Translations under genes and position numbers: made by a program
The notes under the pieces: model-generated
Told to the model about the DNA's origin: nothing
Seen by the model: the letters and a program-made list of their open reading frames with translations, nothing else
Databases searched by the model: none
Shown here: positions 36,060 to 48,900 of the stretch, one piece after another
Layout of the letters: each line of letters starts with the position of its first letter
Position numbering within the stretch: position 1 is the first letter of the stretch
Source: Hordeum vulgare subsp. vulgare
Taxonomy: Eukaryota; Streptophyta; Magnoliopsida; Poales; Poaceae
Assembly (NCBI RefSeq): GCF_904849725.1
Contig: NC_058519.1
Location: 535,130,316-535,194,315 of the forward strand
Length of the DNA: 64,000 nt
Direction: 5' to 3'

Positions 36060-37889
36060 TGTTGGGGAACGTCACATGGGAAACAAAAAATTTCCTACGC
36101 ACACGAAGACCTATCATGGTGATGTCCATCTACGAGAGGGGATTTCCGATCTATGTACCCTTGTAGATCGCACAGCAGAAGCGTTAAGAAATGCGGTTGA
36201 TGTAGTGGAACGTCCTCACGTCCCTCGATACGCCCCGCGAACCGTCCCACGAACCGTCCCGCGATCCGTCCCACGATCCGCTCCGATCTAGTGCCGAACG
36301 GACGGCACCTCCGCGTTCAGCACACGTACAGCTCGACGATGATCTCGGCCTTCTTGATCCAGCAAGAGAGACGGAGAGGTAGATGAGTTCTCCGGCAGCG
36401 TGACGGCGCTTCGGAGGTTGGTGGTGATCTAATCTCAGCAGGGCTCTGCCCGAGCTCCGCAGAAACGCGATCTAGAGGTAAAACCGTGGAGGTATGTGGT
36501 CGGGCTGCCGTGGCAAAAGTTGTCTCAAATCAGCCCTAAAACCCCACTATATATAGGAGGGAGGGAGGGTAGGAGGCAGCCTCAAAACCTAAAGGTTTGG
36601 CCAAAATTGGAGGTGGAGGAGTCCTACTCCAATCCTACTTGGAGTAGGATTCCACCTTCCCACTTGGAAACTCTTTCCACCTTGTGTTTTTTCCTTCTCA
36701 AACCTTATCGGCCTTAGTGGAAACTTATTCCAGCCCACTAGGGGCTGGTTTATCTCTTCCCATAGCCCATGAGATACCTTGGGGTGTGACACCCCTCCTG
36801 ATGGTCCCCGGCACCCCTCCCGGCACTCCCAGTACACTACCGATGAGCCCGAAACTTTTCCGGTAATGCACGAAAACCTTCCGGTAACCAAATGAAGTCA
36901 TCCTATATATATCAATCTTCGTTTCCGGACCATTCCGGAAACCCTCGTGACGTTCGTGATCTCATCCGGGACTCCGAACAACATTCGGTAACCAACCATA
37001 TAACTCAAATACGCATAAAACAACGTCGAACCTTAAGTGTGCAGACCCTGCGGGTTCGAGAACTATGTAGACATGACCCGAGAGACTCCTCGGTCAATAT
37101 CCAATAGCGGGACCTGGATGCCCATATTGGATCCTACATATTCTACGAAGATCTTATCATTTGAACCTCAGTGCCAAGGATTCATATAATCCCGTATGTC
37201 ATTCCCTTTGTCCTTCGGTATGTTACTTGCCTGAGATTCGATCGTCAGTATCCGCATACCTATTTCAATCTCGTTTACCGACAAGTCTCTTTACTCGTTC
37301 CTTAATACAAGATCCCGCAACTTACACTAAGTCACATTGCTTGCAAGGCTTGTGTGTGATGTTGTATTACCGAGTGGGCCCCGAGATACCTCTCCGTCAT
37401 ACGGAGTGACAAATCCCAGTCTTGATCCATACTAACTCAACGAACACCTTCGGAGATACCTGTAGAGCATCTTTATAGTCACCCAGTTACGTTGCAACGT
37501 TTGATACAAACAATGCATTCCTCCGGTGTCAGTGAGTTATATGATCTCATGGTCATAGGAACAAATACTTGACACGCAGAAAACAGTAGCAACAAAATGA
37601 CACGATCAACATGCTACGTCTATTAGTTTGGGTCTAGTCCATCACATGATTATCCTAATGATGTGATCCCGTTATCAAGTAACAATACTTGCCTATGGCT
37701 AGGAAACCTTGACCATCTTTGATCAACGAGCTAGTCAACTAGAGGCTTACTAGGGACATTGTTTTGTCTATGTATCCACACAAGTATTGTGTTTCCAATC
37801 AATACAATACATGGATAATAAACGATTATCATGAACAAAGAAATATAATAATAACTAATTATTATTGCCTCTAGGGCATATTTCCAACA
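36060..37889 (-). mobile_element. BARE/WIS/Angela copia 5' LTR, minus strand
   Basis: 1830 bp, from TGTTGGAAATATGCC at 37889 to ...TTCCCCAACA at 36060, next to the decayed primer site. A TATATATA box lies near 36549-36557. Most of its length is nearly identical to 29974-31785, but about 36575-36880 (just upstream of TATA in U3) is a different sequence. The flanks outside the pair are gtcta (29969-29973) and gtgag (37890-37894), not a duplication. Confidence 0.92.
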
Positions 37890-39086
37890 GTGAGATAGAC
37901 TAGGGGCCCGTAGGTTTCACTAGTGGCTTCTCTCGAGAAAATAGAAAACGATGGGTAGAAAATTACAGTTGGTCAATTGATAGAACAATGAATAATTATG
38001 ACAATATTCAAGACAATGATCATGTATATAGGCATCACGTCCAAAACAGGTAGACCGACTTTTGCATGCATCGAATTCTATTACTACACACATCGACCGC
38101 TATCCAGCATGCATCTAGTGTATTGAGTTCATGGAGAAACGAAGTAATGCCTTAAGAACGATGACATGATGTAGAGAAGATCTATTCATGTAGGAATAGA
38201 CCCCAACGTTTTATCCTTGATAGCAGCGATACATGCGTGCCATGTCTCTTTTTGTCACTGAGATTGAGCACCGCAAGATCGAACCCATCACAATGCACCT
38301 CTTCCCATTGCAAGATAAAAGATCAAGTTGGCGAGACAAAAACCAAATATCAGAGAAGAAATACGAGGCTATAATAATCAAGCATGAATGTAATTTCATA
38401 GATCTTATCATAAACTCACAGTTCACCGGATCCCAACAAACACACCGCAATAGAAAGAGTTACATCAAATAGATCTCCAAGAGACCATTGTATTGAGAAG
38501 AAAAACGAGAGAGAAAGCCATCTAGATACTGCCTGCAGACGTGTATATGTGATATGAACTACTTACGCATCATCGGAGGAGCACTAATGAGGATGATGAA
38601 CCCCTCCATGATCATGTTCCTCTCTGGAACAAGCTCTAAATTGGATTTCGTGGCTTCTGGAACTTGCGGCGGCTGAAATGATTTTTTGTCAACTCTTCTA
38701 GGGTTTTTGGACTATTGGGGTATTTATAGAGCTCACGGGCGATGGAGGAGGCGCTCGAGGCCCACACTAGCCACTAGGCCGCGCCAGGGGCTCTGGGCAT
38801 GCCTTGGTGCCTAGTGGGCTGCGTGGGCCTCCTTTCATGATCATCCTTGGCTCCCAAGTTTCCTTCTAGTCCAAAAACATCTCTGTAAAGTTTTGTGGCA
38901 TTTGGACTTCATCTGATATTGATTTTCTGCGAAGGAAAAAACAACAACTAGCACTAGGCACTATGTCACTAGGTTAGTCCCAAAAAAATGATATAAAGTT
39001 GCTACAAAATGATCATAAAACATCCAAGAATTATAATATAACAACATGGAACAATCAAAAATTATAGATACGTTGGCGACGTATGA
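37890..39086 (-). mobile_element. Family T-like LTR, truncated and diverged (host element of the nest)
   Basis: It aligns by eye with the inner part of the other T LTRs: 'tagactaggggcccgtaggtttcactag...' to '...acgttggcgacgtatga'. Roughly the last 300 bp of the LTR are missing at 37890, where the copia LTR begins. It is more diverged than the other copies. The LTR start is mutated (TCATACGTCGCC). The element continues to the right on the minus strand. Confidence 0.75.
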
Positions 39087-41522
39087 GCATCCCCAATCTT
39101 AATTCCTGCTCGTCCTTGAGTAGGTAAATGATAAAAATAGAATTTTTGATGTGGAATGTTGCCTCACATGTTCAACATATTCTTTTTCTTTTTAGTATGG
39201 ACATATGCACTTGTAGATGATTCAAACCAATAGTCTATAGTTTGACATGAAAATTTCAATACTCAAGCATATCAACAAGCAACCAAGTCTTTCAAAATAT
39301 AAATCCTAAAGAATGCTATCCCTGGCCCATCATGCTCCATCATTGACCCGTTCATGCAACACACCCAAATATTAACTACATCCAATGCTCATTGATAATG
39401 GCGTTCCTTAGTTGGTGCTTTATAGTAAAAGATGGAAACTCAAATTCAAAAATAAAAATTGCATGAAGTAGATAGATAGGCCTTTCGTAGATGGGAGCAG
39501 GGATTTGTAGAGGTGCCACAACTCAAAGTAAAAAAATTTAGAGATAAAATATTTTGAGTGGTATGCTTTTCTTGTCAACGAAAACGACTAAGAGTTTCCA
39601 ATATCCTCCATGCGAAACAAATTATAGGAGGTCCCCAAACTGAAAATAATATTTATTCATTTTTCCACCATTCTTCCACATTCCACGGCTATCCGCATCC
39701 ATGGGGTACTGTCCATACCAACACTTTCCAAGGATTTTATTATTTGACAATTTTCTTTGCATTTTGGGAGTGGGCATCCTTATTACCGCCGTACTCTCCC
39801 GCAATGAAAAGTGAATAACCACTCATCTTGAGAATAAGCTATATAACATGGAAGATATCGGCCACCCCTCGCCACTTCATGAGCGGTACTGGCACACAAA
39901 ACAAAAATTTATTTTGAACATTAGAGTTGGCACTTGCATATTTACTTAGAATGGCGTTGAAATAACACATATATGTAGGTATGGTGGACTCATTTGGCAC
40001 AACTTTGGGTTTAGGATTTGGATGCACAAGAAGAATTCCCGTTTAGGACAAGTGAAGGTTAGCAAATAGATTAAGAAGCGCCCAACCTAGGAACAAAATT
40101 CGTCATAAGTGAACGTTGAACACAACTAACACCGAATAATGCAACACAAGTAGGATGTAATTTCATAGCATAATTATTGACTTCATGTGCGTGCATAGGG
40201 AATCACAAACCTTAACACCAATATTCTTACTAAACATAATTACTGATCAACATAACTCACATATCACTATCATCATATCGCAAAACTATTGCAAAGAATC
40301 AAGTTTAATATCCAATGATCTTCATGAAAGTTTTTATTATATCTTTCCTCGGTATCTATCACTTTGGCACTAATTCCATTTAAAGAAATTGCCATTGCAA
40401 ATAACAAGCTCTCACACAAATATAAGTGAAGACCAAGAGCACAAGTTTCTTTAAAAAATTCAACTCTCAAAATAATATAAGTGAAGCAAGAGGGGATTTC
40501 TTAAAAATTTCTACTAACTCTCAAAATAATCTAAGTGAAGTATGAGAGCATATTTCTTCAAAATAAAAGCACCACCATGATCAAAAGATATAAGTGAAGT
40601 GCTACAGTAGTTTCATGGCTTAATTTTTTTAAGTGAAGCATAAAGAGTGATTCTAACAAATCATAGCATAATTTGGCTCTCTCAAATAGGTGTGTCCAGC
40701 AAGGTTTATTATGGCAAACTAACCAGCAGTGGAAGCAAATACACATATTATACAAGACGCTCCAAGCAAAACTCATGATATGTGATGAATAAAATATAGC
40801 TCCAAGTAAAATTATTGATAGTTGTTTGAAGGAAGAGGGGATGCCTTCCGAGGCATCCCCAAGCTTAGTTGCTTGGTACTCTTTGGATATTAACTTGGGG
40901 TGCCATGGGGCATCCGCAAGCTTAGGCTTTTATCACTCCTTATTCCTTCATCCATCGCGATGTTACCCAAAGCTTCAAAACTTCAATCACACAAAACTCA
41001 ACAAAACTTTCGTACGATCCGTTAGTATAAGGAAATGAAACTTTACTTTAGGTACTGTTGAAAACCAATTCCAATTTTGTTTTTGCATTATACCTGCTGT
41101 ATTGTAACTTTACCAAGGCTTATACCCCCCAATACAAACCATAGAATCATCAAAACAAGCACATAACACAAAGAAAACAGAATCTATCAAAAACAGAACA
41201 ATGTGTAAAGACTCAAATTTTACTCATACTTATGTAACTCCAAAAATTCTGAAAAGTTAGTACAACACACGGATCTGTATATCAATCTTGTATAAATAAT
41301 TCAGACAATGACGTTTGTGTGATTTTTAGGATCTTTTCTACTGGACGCAAAGGTTTCTATTTTTCAACAAGATTAAAGCATCTAACACCCCACATGACCC
41401 CAAAGGCTTTAATTGGCACAAAAACTAAATAAAACATGAAAACAAAATCTTAACAGTAGCATAATTGTGCAAACACTCAAGAGAAAGCAAAAGTGAAACA
41501 TAAATTTTATTCATTGGGTTGC
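39087..41522 (-). mobile_element. Internal 3' region of the host T-like element
   Basis: It starts with the purine-tract junction (complement of AAGATTGGGGATGC) and runs colinearly with 57130-59750, much diverged. It holds about six ATATAAGTGAAG-type motifs (40415-40640) and a hairpin pair near 40838-40925. It ends at the target GTTGC (41518-41522). The sequence resumes at 53774 after the inserted gypsy element: 'attgggttgc' here, then 'ctcccaacaagcgctattg', matching the uninterrupted copy at 59746-59775. No gene. Confidence 0.8.
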
Positions 41523-42524
41523 TGTAACATCCCAATTTTCTTAAATTCGGATGTTAATAGATCATTCATATGCATCTCATATTTTATGCATTATTTTGCT
41601 CTTCTGAAAATTCTATTCGTTATGTAACTTTGGGCAATTTATTGGAGTGGAGATAATATGACTTCTCCCCCCCGTCGTATTAAAGTGCATAATGTTTCGA
41701 ATTTTATTTTTGGAGTCACCAATTTGGTTTTGCAAATTTTCTAAACTCTGAATTATTTTTAGTTGAGTTTTTCAATCGCGTTGTGTGACCTATTGCATAA
41801 AACTCATTTTCAAAAGTTTGCATTAGGTGGAACTAGGGTTCCCATAGATATTGTATGTATTGGTATATATATATATTATATATATATATATTAGTTGTAT
41901 GTATTTTTCTGTTTTTTTTCCTAAGAATTCTAGTGTACATATATTAGTAATATTTTCTAGTATTTGTTAGCTAGGATATATATTTTACTGTTTTTTTCTT
42001 TCTTTTTGCTGCTGTTTGTTCTTTTTCGAAAAATAAAAAAATAAAAAAAATCAGCCGGCCAGGCCGAGCCAAAGGGGCTCAGCGCAGCCGCCCCCTCGAG
42101 CCCCTTGCCCACGTACCCGAGGCATGCAGCCATGCACGCATGCATCCATGCAGCCGGCCCCACCCAATCCTCTCTCTCTCCCCACGTAATCTCTCTCCTC
42201 TCCTCTCTTCTCTTTCTTTCCGAGGGACCGAACCGAGCAGCTCCTTCTCCCATGATTTCTTTCCCCAGTTCCCTCTCTCCTGCCTTGTCTCTCCCTCCTC
42301 CTTCCTTCTCCCACCCGAGCCTCTCCTCCCTCTCTTCTCTCGAGCGATTCTCTCCTTCTTTTTCTCTGCCCAGACCGAGATTTCTTTCCCCACGTCCCCC
42401 TTCCTCTTCTTCCTCCCCTTCTCTTTCCTTCCCAGTACGAACCGAAACCGAGCAGCTCTCCTCTCTCCCTCGCGATTCCCTTCCCGGAGCTCCCTCTCCT
42501 TCCTTTCTACTCTCCCTCCTAGGC

Positions 42525-42533
42525 CTATATAAA
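42525..42533 (+). promoter_or_regulatory. LTR core promoter (TATA box)
   Basis: CTATATAAA directly follows a 350-bp pyrimidine-rich tract and precedes a GC-rich leader. The same arrangement occurs in the 3' LTR at 51411-51419. Transcription would start about 30 bp downstream. Confidence 0.7.
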
Positions 42534-44718
42534 CCCCCTCCCCTCGGCTACCCCTCCCCCAACCCTAGCCATCGCCGCCACTTCACCCCGCCGCGCCTCC
42601 ACGAGCCGCCGCCGCCGCCACGGGCAGCAGCAGCAGCAGCCGAGGCTGCACTTCGGCTCGCCCTGGGAAGCCTCCCCGAGCTCTCCCTCTCCACTGCCGC
42701 CTCCCCTGCGGAGGAGGAACCACCCCGCCGCCGCCCGACGTCTCCACCGCTGGAGCTACTCCCTCCTCCCCACCGGCCAACTCTCTTTCCGCTGGTGCAG
42801 ACAGCAGCAGCAGGTAGTTTTCCTCTCGTCTCTCTCTATTTGCATGCATTAGATTCTAGCCTTTAGATCTCCATGCAACGGCCAAGATCAGATCAACCAG
42901 TACCCCTTCGGTTTATTCCAAAAAACCAGTAGGTTCTTTTAGTCACTTATGAATTAACCGGCGACTTTGCTAGCCTTAGGCCGTTTGCCCGAAGTCACGA
43001 AACAAACAGACACTACAGCCAGTAGAAACTTGCCACGTGTGCCTCTCATTAGCACTAGCAGTTTTGTAACTTTCTGTCCAGATTTCAAAAACAGAAACTT
43101 TCTGTTTTGTTTTGGCCACAACCTTTTATACCTAAGTCCAATGACATTGATTCTTTTTCTTGTAGCTCAAAAATTTCCTGTAGTTTTTAAAAACATATAA
43201 TTTGTCTATGTTTGAAATTTTTAAATATAAGTTAGAGCAGATTTAGTTTAAACACTGTTTTGCCTATTCCAGGAGTTTGAAAAATGATATTGAGTTGATT
43301 CTTTTTGCTACTGTTTTCTAGTGATAAAATCTTACTGTGGTAGAAGTTTCAGAATTTTTAAAGTATTTTTACTGGTGTTTTCAACATAAACAAGTTTCTG
43401 CCATACCGGCGCGCGATAAATACTTTTGCGTAGTCTTTTGCAAATCATTTGCGTGTGATGTTATTTTTACTCGTGGCATGATTGAGTTGCTTATGGTGTG
43501 CTTTGTGTTTGTATCGGTAGATCATCCGGAGTGCGAAGCGTGTTACTTAGAGACGCTCGAGCAGGACAACTATCATCAAGGCAAGTCATCTTTGATCATG
43601 TTATTTTACCTATGTTTTCAATGCATGGTAGATCACCTTCTTTGCCCAATTTGCTGCCTAGGTACTTGGAAACTTTATCATAAGATGTAGTATCATGTGG
43701 TAGGAACACAACAACCCTGACACTTGGCCCCGGGACGACAATGTTATATATGCTATCCTTGAGTAGACGGGTTATCGGTTGAGTGTATACCACGAGTGAT
43801 GCGAGGTTGATATAATAATCAAGACCGGACTAAGATAAGATTTTCAAGACCTCGGACACAATGCAACACTGGGTGAAGGACGGTTGATCGGCTCCCTGGA
43901 AAACCCAGTGGATGCCCGGGATGCTGGAGAGGCCATGTCATCCTGCGGAAAGCTTCACCCAGGCTCAAAGGGATGGACGGAGACTTCAAGACTCAAGGCT
44001 TACCTGCACAGCCACAAGTCATTATGGGCTCTAGCTTGGTTGGACAACATGGCGACTCTGGACAGGCGGTGCTAGCATATGTAGAGGAACGGTAGGAATG
44101 GATGGCCACCGACAGGGATTCAGAGGGACCCGTTGAAAGACCATGTTTTGATCATCCGGTCTTCAAACACCCGGAAGTGCGAGGACAAACACGGAGGTGA
44201 TCAAATCTTGTGGGGAACGTGTGCAAAACTCTGCAGAGTACCCAACCTAATCGATTAGCCGTGTCCACGGTCATGGACAACTTGAGCCGAAGGCATTGAA
44301 TTTCCCCTGAACTCTCGACACAACTTAATAATGATGTGGGTGTTAACAACTATTCGGGTACGAGAACTGGTTGGGGGAACCATCTCGTTAACAACAAACA
44401 TGTAGTAATATTTTGCTTTTGACCTCTTTTGTTGTAGGATAAAACTGGCTTTATGCAAAACTTAGCTCCACCGGCCAAATATGCATGTAGAGATAGTTGA
44501 TTATTATTTTACCCCTCTCTTATTTGCCGGCATATTCAATATGCTGACCTACACGGCATGTTGGAGAGTACTTTTCCGACCAGGAGTGAGGCTACGATCT
44601 ACGCTCAGCGACATGCCCTTGGAGTCGGATGGACTCGTCTACCTGATGCTTCCGCTTAGTCTTCGTTAGATAATCTCATGAGTTGGCCTTCAGCCACTTT
44701 ATTGTACTCCTTTATTGT

Positions 44719-44724
44719 AATAAA
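44719..44724 (+). terminator. LTR polyadenylation signal
   Basis: AATAAA, 141 bp before the LTR end and preceded by T-rich sequence. The counterpart in the 3' LTR is at 53622-53627. With the TATA box at 42525 this implies an unusually long R region of about 2.2 kb. Confidence 0.5.
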
Positions 44725-44869
44725 GTACTCTTTATGAGATTTCGTTTAATAGCGCTGTGTGATTGCACTCTTGAATATATACATTATGTACTGTGTGTGT
44801 ACCAGCATGATCTTGGGATGGTACGGAAACACCAGAGGCTTGACTTGTTGAGTCGTGTCGCTACAGAAA

Positions 44870-44881
44870 TGGTATCAGAGC
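44870..44881 (+). other. Primer binding site, initiator tRNA-Met type
   Basis: TGGTATCAGAGC lies four bases after the LTR end (CTACA), the standard plant iMet primer site. Confidence 0.92.
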
Positions 44882-45015
44882 ACACGCTGACCTTAGGACG
44901 TAACCTCTAGGAATGGAAAAGCCTTAGGAATAAAACTATTTTTCTCTTATGTCTATAAATCTTCTATTTCCTCTTCTGATCATTTCTGACTTCTCTCCGA
45001 TTTTCCAATGTTTAG

Positions 45016-45723
45016 ATGGCCACCTTCATCCCTGTTAAGTTCACGGAGTTTTGCCAGCCCGACACCACTATGCCGTTCGGAAAAGAGCTGGTGCAGATCA
45101 CCAAGGATTTGAGGATTTCTGTGCCGTCTATCACAGGGAAGCCAACTTCGTCTTACCCGGAGGATTCACGCTACACGATCGAGGTGCATATTCCCGGAAG
45201 GACATTCCAGCCGCGCACTGAGCCGGTGGATTTCAAGTTCATCGCACCCAACTGGATTCTCGGAAGGGACATGGCGATCCATTGTGCACTCGGACGTATC
45301 AAGGATGAATACAAAGGCTGCCCTATTTCTCCAGACCTATTCGCTGTATCCCGGAGAAATGAAGACGGAGACATCATCTCAAGCAAGACCAATGACGCTC
45401 TCTTGTCTTATGCCCAGACCTTGGAGAAGCACAGCGGAAATCTGGAGTATCACGCGGTCAAGGACGCTAGGAAGATCAAGCAACTGTCACTCCGCGAGCT
45501 TGAGCTTGAAGATGCAGCCCGGGAAGCCCACTATGAGCATGAGCTGGAAGTGAAGGACTTTCTGGAGCGGATCGAGAAGCTGAAGACTCGAGTTGCATAC
45601 CTGGAGGAGGAACTGGACATGGGCGAGAACCTTCATCCCGAAGGAGACGTAGCCCCAGTGATCAGCAACGAAGAGGACTATGAAGAAAGCTCCACCGAAG
45701 GACCCGACACTATGCTATTTTGA
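45016..45723 (+). CDS. Accessory ORF upstream of gag in the Tekay-type element
   Basis: An intact 235-codon ORF between primer site and gag, on the sense strand. The N-terminal part (about residues 1-130) is a mixed alpha/beta-looking segment with no motif I recognise. Residues about 152-202 are strongly charged with heptad-like Leu/Val spacing (ELELEDAAREAHYEHELEV, ERIEKLKTRVAYLEEELD), which suggests a coiled coil. The tail (206-232) is acidic. It is not gag, as it has no zinc knuckle. Extra ORFs upstream of gag have been described in some grass gypsy elements (for example orf0 of rice RIRE elements, from memory); homology is untested. Its ATG follows directly on a pyrimidine-rich tract ending TTTAG, which suggests expression from a spliced LTR transcript. 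It is intact although pol in the same element is broken. Function unknown. Confidence 0.75.
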   Translation: MATFIPVKFTEFCQPDTTMPFGKELVQITKDLRISVPSITGKPTSSYPEDSRYTIEVHIPGRTFQPRTEPVDFKFIAPNWILGRDMAIHCALGRIKDEYKGCPISPDLFAVSRRNEDGDIISSKTNDALLSYAQTLEKHSGNLEYHAVKDARKIKQLSLRELELEDAAREAHYEHELEVKDFLERIEKLKTRVAYLEEELDMGENLHPEGDVAPVISNEEDYEESSTEGPDTMLF

Positions 45724-45934
45724 GGAGGATACTTAGACTAGACCACCAAATTTACTTTATCGTTTTACGTTTTAGGCCGATGTTTAGGATTATCGAATTT
45801 TGTATCCTCGTGTGAACCTTTGTGATGATTGAATGAAATGTGTGGTGTGATACTTGTGTGTTGCATTCATATGGGTAGTTTAATTCCTCTTAGACCATTG
45901 TTCTATGCTAATCTCACCCCTCTACAAACATCAG

Positions 45935-48900
45935 ATGCCTCCGAGATGCGCCCCTGAGACCAACTTTCTGTCGGAACTCACCCAGTTGATCCAGCAACAA
46001 AATACCCTGATGCAGCTGATCATCCAGAACCAGAACAACAACAACAACCATCATCCACCCCAGGCTGACAATCTCACCCGTTTTTTGAGGTTGAACCCTC
46101 CAACTTTCTCCAGCAGCATTGAGCCCATTGTGGCAGATGATTGGCTTCGCAAGATGGAGCATGAACTCATCACCGCTGGTTGTTCTGAAGCTGAGAAGGT
46201 GCGTTTTGCCGCGCATCAACTTGAAGGCCCTGCAGCTGCTTGGTGGGAGAACTACACCACCACTTATCCCATTGCTGGAGTCACTTGGGAGCAATTCAAT
46301 CAAGCCTTCCGCACCGCACATGTCTCAGCTGGTGCAATGAGTCTGAAGAAGCGTGAGTTTTGCAACTTACGCCAGGGGAATCGCACTGTGGCTCAGTACG
46401 TTGATGATTTCAGCATGCTCGCCCATTATGCACCTGGAGATGTGGCCGATGATGCGGCCAAGCAGGAAAAGTTCTTGGAAGGACTGAATGATGAGCTGAG
46501 CATTCAGTTGACGGTAGCCACCTTCAACAACTACGAGGAGCTGGTTGATAATGCCCTCATCTTGGAGGGGAAACATCAGCAGATGGAGAACCGCACGCGA
46601 AAGTATGGGGTTGGAAAGTTCAACTCCGGCACTCAGCAGAAGCCTCGCTACACCCCTTATCCAGGGAATACCGGGACTGGATCCAGTAAGTTTGGTGGAC
46701 ACGTTCAGCATAACCACCCTGTGCACAACCATGGAGGCCACAACCCTGGAGGAAATGGGAATCACCGCAACAACAGCAACTTCAAGAATGGCGGTACTGG
46801 CACTCAGCAGCAATCAGCTCCAGCTCAGAAGGATCTGACTCACATCACTTGCTTCAAGTGTCAGAAGAAGGGACACTATGCCACTGATTGTCCCCAGAAC
46901 AAGCAGGGAAATGGAAACGGCAACGACAACGGCAACGACAACTCTGTAGCTAAGAAGCCCAATCCTTTTCCTCGAGCTCAGGTGAACCACATTGATGTGG
47001 AAGAAGTCTATGATCACCCCGATACTGTGGTTGGTAAGTTTTTGCTAAATTCACGTCCAGTATCGATACTTTTTGATTCTGGTGCAACGCATTCATTCAT
47101 ATCAAGGGTAGTTGTGGAAAAGTATAGTTTGCCAACTAGAACCCTCAGCCAACCTATTAAGGTCAGTTCCCCAGGAGGCATGATGACAGCCGGGATAGGA
47201 TGCCATGCTTTGAGTCTCAACATCGGGAACCGTAATTTCCCCACCGACCTCATCGTATTAGAGTCCCAGGGATTGGATGTAATCCTAGGCATGGATTCGT
47301 TGGCCAAGTATGAAGGGAATATCGATTGTGCCCTTAAGTCTATTTTGCTCACCACCCCCGAGCAGAAGCGGATTAAGTACGTGTCACTGCGCCCGACCCG
47401 GAGTAAGCGAGTAAACTCTCTCACGGGAGTAGTCCAGGAGGAAGTATCGATCGTACATGAGTATCCAGATGTATTTCCGGAGGAATTGCCGGGCATGCCA
47501 CCTGATAGAGAGATTGAGTTCTTGATTGAGCTATTACCCGGAACAGCCCCGATATCCAGGAGACCTTATCGGATGCCCGCAAATGACTTGATAGAAATCA
47601 AGAAGCAAATTAAGGTGTTATTGGACAAAGGGTATATTCGCCCAAGTTCTTCACCTTGGGGAGCCCCAGTGCTCTTGGTTGAAAAGAAGGACAAGTCCCT
47701 GAGAATGGTTGTCGATTATCGTGCATTGAACGATGTGACCATCAAGAACAAGTACCCCTTGCCGATGATCAATGATCTGTTTGATCAGTTAGTTGGAGCT
47801 CGCGTATTCTCAAAGATCGATCTTCGATCCGGGTACCATCAGTTGAAAATTCGTGAACAGGATATACCCAAGACAGCCTTTACCACTCGGTATGGCTTGT
47901 ATGAGTACACGGTCATGTCATTTGGACTGACTAATGCTCCGGCATATTTAATGAATCTGATGAACAAGGTATTTATGGAGTACTTGGACAAGTTTGTCGT
48001 GGTGTTCATTGATGACATACTGATATTCTCCAAGAATGAAGAGGAACACAAGGAACATCTGCGTCTAGTTCTGGAGAAGCTTCGAGAGCATAAGCTATAT
48101 GCAAAGTTCAACAAATGTGAGTTTTGGTTGAAGGAAGTCGGATTTCGCGGACACGTCATCTCAGGAGAAGGAATAGCAGTGGACCCTGCCAAGGTCGCAG
48201 CAGTCACCGAATGGGTAGCACCCACTTCAGTCAAGGAGATCCGTAGTTTCCTCGGACTTGCCGGATATTACCGGAGGTTCATTGAGAATTTATCAAAGAT
48301 TGCCAAGCCCATGACAGAGTTGTTGAAGAAGGAATCCAAGTATATTTGGACTGAGGAATGTGAAACCAGTTTTCAAGAGCTGAAGAAACGTCTTGTGACA
48401 GCCCCAGTGCTGATATTGCCGAACATTCGGAAGGATTTCCAGGTTTACTGTGACGCTTCTCGTCAAGGACTCGGAGGAGTGCTCATGCAAGAAGGCAAAG
48501 TTGTAGCCTATGCATACAGACAGCTCAGACCTCATGAGTTGAATTATGCCACACATGACTTGGAACTAGCAGCCGTAGTGCACGCTCTCAAGACCTGGAG
48601 ACATTTCCTGATCGGAAATAGTTGTGATGTTTACACTGATCACAAGAGCCTGAAATATATCTTCACGCAGAAGCAGTTGAACCTCAGACAGAGGCGATGG
48701 CTAGAGTTGATCAAGGACTATGAGATGAGATTGCATTATCACCCAGGCAAGGCGAATGTTGTAGCCGATGCGTTGAGCCGCAAGAGTTATGTGAACACGC
48801 TCACAGCGGGAGGATTACCCCATGAGTTAGTCGATGATCTCCGAGAGCTCAAATTGGAAATAATTCCAAGAGGATTTGTTGCCACACTGGAAATTCAGTC

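Larger units (their letters stand above)
41523..44865 (+). mobile_element. Tekay-type 5' LTR
   Basis: Layout: TGTAACATCCC start; (TA)n near 41862-41891; a pyrimidine-rich tract at about 42168-42515; TATA box (CTATATAAA, 42525-42533); a GC-rich CCGCCGCC leader with (CAG)n; a possible splice donor CAG|GTAGTT at 42811-42818; long AT-rich R/U5; AATAAA at 44719-44724; ...GTCGCTACA end. Short Ser/Pro-rich ORFs across the pyrimidine tract are composition artefacts. Confidence 0.93.

Noticed and set aside
29969..37894. A clean target duplication for the copia element
   Set aside because: The flanks gtcta and gtgag do not match, and shifting the ends does not help because both LTR termini (TGTTGG / CCAACA) are intact.
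42105..42866. 253-codon Ser/Pro-rich ORF in the Tekay 5' LTR (and a 200-codon one at 50853-51455)
   Set aside because: It lies over a pyrimidine-rich promoter tract and the TATA box. Low-complexity CT sequence gives long Ser/Pro/Leu frames by chance, and several frames are open on both strands.
44870..44881. tRNA gene at the TGGTATCAGAGC sequence
   Set aside because: It is only the primer binding site; no cloverleaf can be drawn around it.
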